Origin: Candidatus Hydrogenedentota bacterium
GTDB lineage: Bacteria; Hydrogenedentota; Hydrogenedentia; Hydrogenedentales; CAITNO01
Direction of reading: 5' to 3'
Assembly (NCBI GenBank): GCA_903893795.1
Contig: CAITNO010000036.1
Coordinates: 1-64,000, forward strand
DNA length: 64,000 bases
Shown: positions 26,451 through 35,104 of the stretch, in pieces
Layout: each line of letters begins with the position of its first letter
How positions within the stretch are numbered: position 1 is the stretch's first letter
Notes under the pieces: model-generated
Databases searched by the model: none
The model's input: the letters and a program-made list of their open reading frames with translations, nothing else
What the model was told of the DNA's origin: nothing
Made by a program: the position numbers and the translations under genes

Positions 26451-28962
26451 ACTTCGTCCTCCAGAGGATCCCGGGCCGCGCGCCACAGAGCGCTTCCCGG
26501 AAGAGACCGGCCCGTCGCGTGCCACGGCGCGTTTCGACGACAGCCGGGCCACGGCGCGCTTTGACGGCGGCACCGCTGCGGAAACCGCCTCCCGAACGGG
26601 ACGGCTCGCGCCCGGTGAACGCATTGACGGACGCTACCGCATCGACGCCGGTCCTGTCGGCCGCCCCACCGGCGAGGCCGAAGTCTACCAATGCACCGAT
26701 GACGTCACCGGCGAGACGGTGGCGCTCAAGGTGTACTACGACAAGATCACGCCGAAGGAGGAAATCCTCAAGAGCCTGCTCGCCATGCGCCATCCCGATG
26801 TGGTGGGCCTGCGCGCCGTGGGTGTGTGGTCCGACCGGTGCTTCGAGGTGATGGACTATTGCGCCGGGGGCAGCCTTGCAGAGCACATGCCCTTCAGCGA
26901 GACCGACCTGCGCGGCCATCTCCGCGAGATTGCCCGGGGCCTGCGCTATCTGCACGATGCGGGCATTATCCACCGGGACATCAAGCCGAACAACCTGTTC
27001 TTCCGCGACCAGGCCCGCACCGACCTCGTAATCGGCGACTTCGGCGTCAGCTCCATGCTGGAGGCCCCGGGACGGGTGCGCCGCACGGGCACGGCGGCCT
27101 TCTTTACCCTCGACTATGCCGCGCCCGAACTCATCGACGGCAAGGAGGTCGGCCCCAAGACGGACTATTACGCCCTGGGGATCACGCTGCTGCATCTGCT
27201 CGCGGGCCGCTCGCCCTTTGACGGCATGGACAAGAACACCATCCTCGGCTGCCACTTCCGCGGCAACGTGCCGCGCATCATAGGCCTGTCACCCCGCTTT
27301 GCCATGCTGATGAAGGGACTGCTGCGCATTGAACCCGAGCGCCGCTGGGGCCACCGGCAGGTGGCCGCCTGGCTGCGCGGCGAGCCCATCTTCACCGACG
27401 ACGGCATGCCCGACCGGGACGATGCGCCCGTGGGTCGCAAGGTGCCCTACCGAAGCCTGCCGGAGATTACCAATCCCCGCGAAATGGCCCGGCGGCTCAA
27501 GGACTTTGACGCCGGACGTGACCTCCTCCGCGGCTTCGTGTCGCAGTGGCTCATGTTCTTTGACACGGCGCTGGGAAAGCGCGTGGCCGACCTGGAGGAG
27601 GAATTCTCGGACAACATCGAACTGGGTGTGTTCAAACTGCGTTACCTGCTCGACCCCACCCAGCCACTGGAAATAGGCGACCTCCAGATTACGAACGTCG
27701 AAGACCTTGTGACGATGCTTGACCGGGTCATGATCCCCTGCCGTGCCGACATGGAAAAGGCGCTCATAAGCGGGTGTATTGAGGTCTGGGTGTCGGCCAT
27801 GGGCGACGAATCGGGCGAGGCGCGGCGGCTCGGCAAGCGTATCGAGGCCATGCGCAAACGGGTCAAAGACCCGGAAATGGCCCTTTTCGCGCTGTTGCAC
27901 ACCCTCGACCCCTCGCGGCCCGTCGTACTGGGGCCCGAACGGGTGCTGATGCCCGAGGATGTGCCCGGCGCGGTGGAGCGCCACCCCGAACTGGCCGCGC
28001 GGGTGGCATCGTGGCTCTACGGCGGACGGCTGGTGGAATGGATGCGGGCGGCACACCCCCAGCGGCTCGAGGACATCGGTTTTGTTGAATGGTGCTCCCG
28101 GACTTATACACGGGCCGACCCCGACCAGGCCGTATTTGCCCTGCGCTGCCGTTTCGACCCCGAAACACCCTTCCGGATGGGACTGTCCACGGCACGCACC
28201 CCCAAAGAACTGGCCGCCGCCATTTCGCGCACCCCAGTCGCTTTCGAGGAGGGCACCCGCCTCCTCATGCGGGGCTGGCTGCGCACCTGGCTGACGCTGA
28301 CCGGGCGCATGAAAGACCCGCTGGCCTTCGACGAGGTGATCAACGACCCCGTCTCCACCTGGCCGCGCAAGATGGAGGCGGTGCTCCATGTGCTGGACCC
28401 CGACTTGGGCGGACCGGCCGTGCTGGCCGACGTGGCCGAGATCGACGGGGGCACGTTGACCACCGAAGAAACCAAGTTCATCGAATTCACCCTGTTCAAC
28501 GGGGGGCGGGGACATCTCTCCGGAACCGTCACTCTGGATTCGGTCTCTTTGGGAATATCCATGTCTGAACATCCCTTTGAGGGAGGGCCGGAAAAGATTA
28601 AGGTCCGTCTGACCGGTGAGGGACTCAATCCCGGCACCAAACAGGCGGCGCACATCGTGGTGAACAGCAACGGCGGGCGCCTAGTCATCCCCGTATGGTT
28701 CGAGGTAGTGCGCCCCGGTTGGGCCATTGCAGTCCGTTGCGCCAAGACCGGCGGCATCGCCGGCCTGTGCGCCGCTGTATTCAGATTATTCATCCAGTTC
28801 ACCACACCGGGGGACAAGTCAGAACTTGTCGCATGGCCCACCATGAACCAAGTTCCCCTCGCCTATGGCCCGATGACCCTGTTCCTGCTGGTGATTATCG
28901 GCGGGGGAGTGTATTACCTGGTCCAAACCTACCGGAACAACCGTGACGATTATTGGGACTGA
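26443..28962 (+). CDS. Ser/Thr kinase with four 83-residue repeats
   Basis: The 839-residue protein starts at the ATG at 26443 inside the phosphatase stop. Residues 1-58 carry three ATxRF motifs (T15, T28, T37). A full kinase domain spans about 62-310 with K96 (VALKVYY), HRDIKPNN (D179), GDFG (D199) and APE (227-229); the Gly loop is poorly kept. About 315-650 holds four repeats, each ending in an LDPxxP-like motif near residues 400, 484, 566 and 650. About 660-756 is a beta-sandwich resembling repeats in the giant lipoproteins downstream. A membrane segment lies near 810-830. It probably phosphorylates FHA-linked partners at the inner membrane. Confidence 0.88.
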   Translation: MDELRPPEDPGPRATERFPEETGPSRATARFDDSRATARFDGGTAAETASRTGRLAPGERIDGRYRIDAGPVGRPTGEAEVYQCTDDVTGETVALKVYYDKITPKEEILKSLLAMRHPDVVGLRAVGVWSDRCFEVMDYCAGGSLAEHMPFSETDLRGHLREIARGLRYLHDAGIIHRDIKPNNLFFRDQARTDLVIGDFGVSSMLEAPGRVRRTGTAAFFTLDYAAPELIDGKEVGPKTDYYALGITLLHLLAGRSPFDGMDKNTILGCHFRGNVPRIIGLSPRFAMLMKGLLRIEPERRWGHRQVAAWLRGEPIFTDDGMPDRDDAPVGRKVPYRSLPEITNPREMARRLKDFDAGRDLLRGFVSQWLMFFDTALGKRVADLEEEFSDNIELGVFKLRYLLDPTQPLEIGDLQITNVEDLVTMLDRVMIPCRADMEKALISGCIEVWVSAMGDESGEARRLGKRIEAMRKRVKDPEMALFALLHTLDPSRPVVLGPERVLMPEDVPGAVERHPELAARVASWLYGGRLVEWMRAAHPQRLEDIGFVEWCSRTYTRADPDQAVFALRCRFDPETPFRMGLSTARTPKELAAAISRTPVAFEEGTRLLMRGWLRTWLTLTGRMKDPLAFDEVINDPVSTWPRKMEAVLHVLDPDLGGPAVLADVAEIDGGTLTTEETKFIEFTLFNGGRGHLSGTVTLDSVSLGISMSEHPFEGGPEKIKVRLTGEGLNPGTKQAAHIVVNSNGGRLVIPVWFEVVRPGWAIAVRCAKTGGIAGLCAAVFRLFIQFTTPGDKSELVAWPTMNQVPLAYGPMTLFLLVIIGGGVYYLVQTYRNNRDDYWD

Positions 28963-28980
28963 CATGAGGGTGGACGCCGC

Positions 28981-30021
28981 ATGAACGACCGAACCCGCCT
29001 GATAGCGATTATCGCCATTCCGTTGCTGACGCTGGCGCTCTATTTTTTTCTGACCATACTTTTCGATACGGAAGGCCGCGACAATGTGGCCTTTGAGGCC
29101 GGTGTAATCCTTTATTGTCTTGACCGGCTCTTTGGGGCCTTGCGCTTTCTGCCCCCCTGGATTTCATGGGGGATTCTTCTGTTCGTCTTTGTGGCAGGAG
29201 CCCGGTTCCTGCTCTGGGAAAACGAAAAGGTGAGTGAAGGCCAGCGGGTGGCCGTGGTGGTTTCCTCCCTCGTTTTACTCCTGCTGGCGGTGGTCATCCC
29301 GACTTTGCTGGGGGCGGGCAGTGCGGAAAAGGGGGCCTGGTGGCGCCCAGACACGCATCGCGCGGCAGGTACGGAGCGCGTTTTCGACAAGATCACTTTC
29401 GTCTGGGCTCCCGCTGGACAATATATGAAAGGAAGTCCCGATACAGAGACGGCCCGTGACAAGGACGAGGTTCAGCAGGAGGTGCATTTTCCCCGTGGAT
29501 TCTGGATTAGCTGTAAAGAAATCTCAGTGGACCAGTACAAAGAGGTTGTCGGCAACATCCCTAACGGCATGGCTGACACGCTGGACAAACCTGACCTCCC
29601 CGTTACCGGAGTTTCCTATGAGGAATCTCTCGAATTTTGCAAGAAATTGATGAAAAAGGGTAACGGAATTTATCGTCTGCCCACTGAAAACGAGTGGGAA
29701 TATGCCTGCCGGGCCGGCACCACCACCCCATGGTCATGCGGCGAGGACGCCACCCAATTGCCGGAATTTGCATGGTACAATGTAAACAGTGAACGTGAAC
29801 CCCATCCGGTGGGCAGCCTTAAGGCCAACCCTTGGGGAATCCATCACATGCACGGGAATGCCGCCGAATGGTGTCAGTCCGATGGAGAATCCGGCAAGCT
29901 TGTTTATCGGTATCGTGGTGGAGAATGGATGGATGACGCCGCCCATTGCCGTTCAGCGGCGCGGGGTATTTTTACCCATTTGATCCAATTCATGGGCCTC
30001 CGGATAGTCCGAGAACCGTAG
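28981..30021 (+). CDS. Membrane FGE/SUMF1-domain protein
   Basis: A 346-residue protein with three hydrophobic segments (about 8-27, 60-82, 91-112), then an FGE-sulfatase (SUMF1-like, C-type lectin-like) domain at about 135-346. Recognisable parts are FVWAPAGQYMKGSPDTE, RLPTENEWEYACRAG, HMHGNAAEWCQSD and RGGEWMDDAAHCRSAARG, closing with GLR in place of the usual GFR. The paired active-site cysteines of true formylglycine-generating enzymes are not evident, and no sulfatase lies nearby. It is therefore more likely a ligand-binding or sensor domain. FGE domains are common partners of bacterial Ser/Thr kinases. It follows the kinase by 18 bases. Confidence 0.8.
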   Translation: MNDRTRLIAIIAIPLLTLALYFFLTILFDTEGRDNVAFEAGVILYCLDRLFGALRFLPPWISWGILLFVFVAGARFLLWENEKVSEGQRVAVVVSSLVLLLLAVVIPTLLGAGSAEKGAWWRPDTHRAAGTERVFDKITFVWAPAGQYMKGSPDTETARDKDEVQQEVHFPRGFWISCKEISVDQYKEVVGNIPNGMADTLDKPDLPVTGVSYEESLEFCKKLMKKGNGIYRLPTENEWEYACRAGTTTPWSCGEDATQLPEFAWYNVNSEREPHPVGSLKANPWGIHHMHGNAAEWCQSDGESGKLVYRYRGGEWMDDAAHCRSAARGIFTHLIQFMGLRIVREP

Positions 30022-30050
30022 CCCCTTGCGCTTTGGTGGTGAATAAACCC

Positions 30051-30079
30051 TTGACACTGGTTACATTTTGGGGTAATCT
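30051..30079 (+). promoter_or_regulatory. Strong sigma70 promoter in signalling gap
   Basis: TTGACA (30051-30056), a 17-base spacer and TAATCT (30074-30079). This is the best sigma70 match I see in the window. It follows the FGE-protein stop and points into the 506-base gap before the LRR lipoprotein gene. Transcription would start near 30086, immediately before a possible short reading frame, or would produce a long leader or small RNA. Confidence 0.6.
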
Positions 30080-30098
30080 ATTTACAAATAAGCTGTTT

Positions 30099-30344
30099 AT
30101 GCTCGTTTTCAAACTTGGGCTTTCAGGCCCAATGGAGGACCATGTGGTGAAACATGTAAGACCTATGTGCCAACAGAGGGTCGTCACTGCGGACAATTTC
30201 CAGGATGCCATTTGCCGATTTGCCGATTTGTTCAACACATTGTTGCATTTCTTCGGCGGTTCGTCGCCTGTGACACTGTGGGTAACTTCCAAGTGTGCGA
30301 TTCCGACCGCGAATACGGGCGGAACCACGGGAACGACAGCCTGA
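30099..30344 (+). CDS. Possible 81-residue small protein
   Basis: An ATG at 30099 opens 81 codons directly after a strong promoter. GGAGG occurs internally before an alternative GTG near 30145. The product has no known motif, one mildly hydrophobic stretch (FADLFNTLLHFFGG) and a Gly/Thr-rich end. Codon use is not clearly coding, and the same stretch could be a non-coding RNA. Listed because the promoter makes transcription likely. Confidence 0.2.
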   Translation: MLVFKLGLSGPMEDHVVKHVRPMCQQRVVTADNFQDAICRFADLFNTLLHFFGGSSPVTLWVTSKCAIPTANTGGTTGTTA

Positions 30345-30371
30345 CCAGTATTATCCGGGTTTCGACTTATA

Positions 30372-30463
30372 TATAATGATGCCCGTGCTGGATGCTCTGC
30401 GTCCGGCGCGGGATGGTGCAGTTTGGTATTTGCGGGCTTGCGCGTGTTTGAACGAAAGTCCGC
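30372..30463 (+). promoter_or_regulatory. TATAAT box and structured 5' leader
   Basis: A consensus TATAAT (30372-30377) with only a weak -35 lies about 150 bases before the LRR lipoprotein start. Just after it is an 11-base-pair hairpin with G-T pairs (arms 30382-30392 and 30402-30412), then an 8-base-pair stem (30432-30439 with 30456-30463). This fits a structured 5' untranslated region, possibly regulatory, before the lipoprotein operon. It matches no riboswitch class that I recognise. Confidence 0.4.
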
Positions 30464-30527
30464 AGGGCGCTGTGAAGTTCTTGCCCGGTTGGGCTGATGC
30501 GGCTCGGAGCCAATAAAGGGACAGGTT

Positions 30528-31163
30528 ATGAACGTCTTCGCCATAATGATGCGGGTGCGGTGGGTGGCAGTGGCGCTGTGTGTGTGCTTCTGCCTCTCTG
30601 GTTGCGGCCTCCTTGGCACGGTCTACTTCCCCGACAGGGCGCTGGAGTCGGCAGTGCGCGCGGCATTGGACCAGCCTTTTGGCCCCCTGTTCAAATCACA
30701 ACTGGCCAAGGTGCGCGAGGTGCAGGCCGAATCACTGAACATCGCGAGCCTTGACGGCCTGCAGTACTGCACCTCCCTGACGGTGCTGAACCTGCACGGC
30801 AACAAGATTCAGTCCATTACGCCGCTGAACACACTGGTCAATCTGGTGCGTCTGGACCTTGGCGACAACCAGGTCTCGAACATCGAGGCCCTTGCCGGCA
30901 TGGTGCATCTCGAAGAACTGGTCATTTACGGAAGTCTTAATGAGATTGTCGACTGGCAGCCTCTGGCGGCGAATTCTCAGGCAGGCGGGCTGGGCGCGGG
31001 AAATGTGGTGGTATTGCCGACGGAAACGACCACGGACAGCTCCGGCAATCCCCTGCCGAACTTCGCACCGACGCGCCAAGTTCTTCTGGACAATGGTGTT
31101 ACGGTGATTATTGGCTCTCCCAATACACAAGGCACGTCAACCACGACCACGACGGCGAAGTGA
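30528..31163 (+). CDS. Leucine-rich-repeat lipoprotein
   Basis: A 211-residue lipoprotein: signal sequence and lipobox LSGC (Cys26). After it comes the segment FPDRALESAVRAAL, the usual cap before internalin-like repeats, then about three leucine-rich repeats (roughly 65-135; SLTVLNLHGNKIQSI, LVRLDLGDNQVSNIEAL). The C-terminus (about 150-211) is low-complexity and ends in a Thr-rich tail. LRR proteins of this kind usually bind proteins or glycans at the cell surface. It leads the likely operon with the two giant vWA lipoproteins. Confidence 0.8.
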   Translation: MNVFAIMMRVRWVAVALCVCFCLSGCGLLGTVYFPDRALESAVRAALDQPFGPLFKSQLAKVREVQAESLNIASLDGLQYCTSLTVLNLHGNKIQSITPLNTLVNLVRLDLGDNQVSNIEALAGMVHLEELVIYGSLNEIVDWQPLAANSQAGGLGAGNVVVLPTETTTDSSGNPLPNFAPTRQVLLDNGVTVIIGSPNTQGTSTTTTTAK

Positions 31164-31239
31164 CGGCCAAGAATTGCATGCGTCGCGCCCTGTCGGGTGC
31201 TCACGCTCCGGGTGACGAATCTGTGACGAGGTGGTTCCT

Positions 31240-34200
31240 ATGACACTTGTCAGACCCCGATTGGGCGCACTCCTACTGCTGGCGGGAATGCTGGCATTGG
31301 CAGGGTGCCCCACAACTCCGCAACTCGACATAACGCCGGCCGCGGCAACCTTCGGCACTGACCGGACAGAAGTGGCCCTGGTGGTCAGCAACAGCGGTTC
31401 GCAATCGGTGCACTGGACGCTTGAAGAGGTTGTCCGGGACAACGCGGACGCAGCCTGGGTGGCACAGGACGTTCCGTGGCTGTCTGAAGACAAGATTCAG
31501 GCAACCCTCGCGCCCGGTATCGGTCGTGTGACCCTCACCGCCGACCGCAGCGCATTGCGTGCAGGCAGCTACACCAACACGGGACTGCGCTTCACCTCCG
31601 GTTCCTTTGTCCAAGTCGTCCCTGTCTCCATCACCGTGAAAACCACCCTTACCGTGGCCCCCGCGCGCATTTCCCTGCGGCCGGGCGCTTTGAACACCCA
31701 GTTCACCGTGACCAACCAGGGCACCGGCCCGCAGAATTGGACCGTTTCCTTTATCGCGGCAGGCGGCACGGCGGAGCAGGCCCAGCCGCTGCCCGCAGAC
31801 ATGACCGTCACCCCAAACCCGGGAACGACACAGGCCGGTGACAACACCACGGCAACGGTGGTCTGGACCGAGGCACGGGGAGATTTCCAACTCCTGGTGG
31901 ACTCGCCCGGCGGACAGGGGATCGTCCAGGTGGCCTTTGGCGCCGCCTTGCCGGGACTTGCCGTTGTTCCCTCCGAAGCGCTGACGCTTTACTACGATGC
32001 CACTGCGGCGGACAATCTGGCCTCGGGGCAGGCACAGCCCGCGCAACCCGCCTCCACGCTGACCATCACCAACACCGGTGCCCAGTCACGCAACTGGACC
32101 ATTGAAATCAACAACTTGACCGACCCTTCCACCGCAGCTTCCATCTCGGCCACACCCAATCTGGCGGGAACGCTCCCCGGTGAGGCCACGGCGGTCGCCG
32201 TGCAGGTCACCGATGTGACCAAGGTGCTTGCAGGCAGCGGCAACTATGAATTGGTCGTGAAATCGGGCGACGGTTTCCTCGCCATTCCCCTGATTTTGGA
32301 GAAAATGTCCCTGCCGGTGATTGCACCGTCAGAGGTTCCCGCACCGAACGCCAGTCGGCCGGAGGTGAGCATCATAAGCTCGCTGGACTTCGGCCGCACC
32401 ACCATCGAGACCACTTTCTGGATGTGCAACACGGGGGCAACCGAATCCCGTCTGGACTTCCAAATCACCGATGACGACCAGGGTGTGACCAGTCCGCTGG
32501 TGGTGTCCGTGGCACCACGCAAGGGCGAGTTGCACGGTCCGGGCAACATGATTTTTATCCCTGGCACAAACACCATGCTCAATGCCATCCCCGTCACGGT
32601 TGCCGTGGACCGGTCCGCCATGACCGAGGACGTGGAATACCGGGACATCGTCATCACGGCTTGGGACCAGGATTATCACGCCCCCATCACCGCCGTGCCG
32701 ACGGTGACGCTGAAGGTGCGTGTGGAACGGCCCCCGCTCGTCGTCGAAGGTGCCATCAACCGTGCCCGCCCCCCCTTCCTGCAACGCTGGGCCTTCCTTG
32801 TGCGCGACACTTCGGGCCGCGCAGTGCCCACACAAACCGCCAACGACCGATCGCGACTCAGTTTCACCATGTCTGAGGACGGTACAGAAGTGGACCTTAA
32901 CGAGGTCACGCTGAACATTTCCGGTCCCGAGAACCTGAAAACAAACCTTGTGCTCATGCTCGACTACACGGGCAGCCTGTACAATGCTGGCACCAGCGAT
33001 TTGGTCAACCCGCTCGCGCCAGGGGTGGTCATCGAGCAGGTTCGCCAGGCGGCCGCCCGGTTTATCGACGACCTGCCCTACGGTTACCGCATCGCGCTCA
33101 TGTATTACAATGATCGCCAACAGGCCAACCGCCTTATCAGCCCCTTCTCCACCGACCGCGCGGCGCTCAAGAAGGCGCTGGCCGACTTCAGCGTTCCCGC
33201 CGACCTTCACGGCACCTCGGAAGTGTGGGACGCCGTGGCCGATGCGATCACCCGTCTGGCTGCCCAGGACCCGGCCGAGGTGCTGCCCTTTGACGATGCC
33301 GACATCCGCGCCGTCGTGTTTATCACCGACGGACGCGACAATTCCTCCACACGCACCTCCGACACGGTGGCCTCTCTGGCCAAGGACAACCGGGTGCGGC
33401 TGTACCCACTGGCCTATGCGCCCAAATCGCCCGTGGACACGGCGGGGTTGCTGACTGCGGCCGACAAGACCGGCGGACACTGCTACAGTGCAGGCGATCC
33501 CATCAATCTTGTCAAGCTGCTCGGCAACGAAAACGGACTGGTGCTGGAGCAGGCCGTCACCCTGCAGACCAACGCGATCGCCTTTGACGTGGTCAATGGG
33601 AGCCTGTCGACGCTGAACTGGACCATTGTGCCCGACGGTTCCCTGCCGTGGGTCAGTTCAATCAATCCCAGTGCCGGTTCCACCGCGGCAGGCGGAAGAA
33701 CCCGCATCACGGTGACGGTTGCCCCCACCCAGGCGGGCGCGCCGCCGCTGCATGAAACGGGCGGAATCCTGCTGGTCCATTCCGACAGCGGCGAGGGTGC
33801 CGCTGCGGTCTACCTGACGCTGAATAACAGCAATACGACCGTCACGAACCTCTCCACCGTCCTGTATGACGACCCGGGCCGCATTTGGTCCGACCTGGGC
33901 AACCAGATTGTGCTTTCCTATGTGACCCCCCTGCAGAAAGCGGGCAACTACTCCATCCGGGTCAATTACACCCAGCCCAACGGCAATGTCGTGACGGGCT
34001 TTTACGAAAATGACGGGCTCTTCTACATCGGTGATGTGCGGGCCGGACAGTTGTCCACCACCACCACGGGCATAGTCACCGACATCACCGCCCCGACCCT
34101 TGCCGACGCGGTGCGTGGAGAGGTCTATCTTCGCGCCGACTACGTGCCCCGCGGCGTCAACCGCTTCCGGGTGCGCCTGATGCCGGGCATGGGTCCCGAG

Positions 34201-35046
34201 GTTCCCGCCGCTGCCGCCGCGGCCTTTGCCAATGTGCAGATGAGCGTGTCGCTCGCGCCGGACGGTCTGCTCGTTTCCTCGGATCCGTTTGCATCCTCCT
34301 GGCGTTTGGTGTCCGAGGGGGACAACATCTACACCATGCTCACCGACCAGGCAAACACGCTGGGATACGGCACCTCAGGCAATCTGCTGCTCATCAAGTT
34401 CACCAATGTTTACAACTATGCGGTGGCCTGCCTTGCGGCCGGCGCCGACCCCGTCATTGCCCTCGACATGCGCGTCGACAACGACATTTATCTGGCACCG
34501 GCAACACCCCAGGGGCCGTCGCGGACCGTCTTCTTCCTTTATCCCGACGGGCCGTCCTGCCTCCTCCGTCCTTTGTTGATCAAGGACAAGCCGGACACGG
34601 CACCCGCGTCCAGAACCATCCTTGACCTCGGAAACCCGGGAATAGACCCCGAAGCCAGCGGTGCCTGGGACCACGACGGCGACGGTTTGCCGGACTTCCA
34701 GGATCCTTATCCCGATGACAAGACGCAGCCCGGACTGCTTACGCTTCCCGCGTCCATAAACCTGTCCGCCGGTTCGGCCACGGTGACGGTGCGCAACAAC
34801 CGGCTGGACACCTTCACCTGGACCACCGGGATTGTGGCGCTCCCCTCCACAGTGGGCAGTCTTGACGGACACATCACCATCGACCTGACCGGCACGCAGA
34901 CCACGCTGGCTCCGGGCGAACAGACCACCATCAGCCTCACACTCGACGCCGCGGGCCTGCCCACCGGCGATTTCAATGCGAATCTGCTCATCAACACAGA
35001 CGTTTTTGGCACGGAGCGCACGCCGATCACGGCAAGCATCCGCTGA
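31240..35046 (+). CDS. Giant vWA lipoprotein 1 with beta-sandwich repeats
   Basis: 1268 residues, starting at the ATG at 31240 after GAGGTGG; lipobox LALAGC (Cys23). About four beta-sandwich units (choice-of-anchor/BACON-like, with text such as TLTITNTGAQSRNWTI) run from about 25 to 480. A von Willebrand A domain is at about 565-765 with a MIDAS-like DYTGS (D575; the usual first Ser is Thr) and VFITDGRDNSS. Two further units follow, near 785-845 and at the C-terminus, with a Ca-binding-like DHDGDGLPDFQDPYPDD near 1145. It is probably a large surface or periplasmic adhesion protein. It is a paralogue of the next gene, 58 bases downstream. Confidence 0.8.
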   Translation: MTLVRPRLGALLLLAGMLALAGCPTTPQLDITPAAATFGTDRTEVALVVSNSGSQSVHWTLEEVVRDNADAAWVAQDVPWLSEDKIQATLAPGIGRVTLTADRSALRAGSYTNTGLRFTSGSFVQVVPVSITVKTTLTVAPARISLRPGALNTQFTVTNQGTGPQNWTVSFIAAGGTAEQAQPLPADMTVTPNPGTTQAGDNTTATVVWTEARGDFQLLVDSPGGQGIVQVAFGAALPGLAVVPSEALTLYYDATAADNLASGQAQPAQPASTLTITNTGAQSRNWTIEINNLTDPSTAASISATPNLAGTLPGEATAVAVQVTDVTKVLAGSGNYELVVKSGDGFLAIPLILEKMSLPVIAPSEVPAPNASRPEVSIISSLDFGRTTIETTFWMCNTGATESRLDFQITDDDQGVTSPLVVSVAPRKGELHGPGNMIFIPGTNTMLNAIPVTVAVDRSAMTEDVEYRDIVITAWDQDYHAPITAVPTVTLKVRVERPPLVVEGAINRARPPFLQRWAFLVRDTSGRAVPTQTANDRSRLSFTMSEDGTEVDLNEVTLNISGPENLKTNLVLMLDYTGSLYNAGTSDLVNPLAPGVVIEQVRQAAARFIDDLPYGYRIALMYYNDRQQANRLISPFSTDRAALKKALADFSVPADLHGTSEVWDAVADAITRLAAQDPAEVLPFDDADIRAVVFITDGRDNSSTRTSDTVASLAKDNRVRLYPLAYAPKSPVDTAGLLTAADKTGGHCYSAGDPINLVKLLGNENGLVLEQAVTLQTNAIAFDVVNGSLSTLNWTIVPDGSLPWVSSINPSAGSTAAGGRTRITVTVAPTQAGAPPLHETGGILLVHSDSGEGAAAVYLTLNNSNTTVTNLSTVLYDDPGRIWSDLGNQIVLSYVTPLQKAGNYSIRVNYTQPNGNVVTGFYENDGLFYIGDVRAGQLSTTTTGIVTDITAPTLADAVRGEVYLRADYVPRGVNRFRVRLMPGMGPEVPAAAAAAFANVQMSVSLAPDGLLVSSDPFASSWRLVSEGDNIYTMLTDQANTLGYGTSGNLLLIKFTNVYNYAVACLAAGADPVIALDMRVDNDIYLAPATPQGPSRTVFFLYPDGPSCLLRPLLIKDKPDTAPASRTILDLGNPGIDPEASGAWDHDGDGLPDFQDPYPDDKTQPGLLTLPASINLSAGSATVTVRNNRLDTFTWTTGIVALPSTVGSLDGHITIDLTGTQTTLAPGEQTTISLTLDAAGLPTGDFNANLLINTDVFGTERTPITASIR

Positions 35047-35104
35047 GCCCAAACCGATGCGCGCGGCGTCCGCAGCGGGCCGCGTCGCAGAGAGGACAGA
35101 AGGT

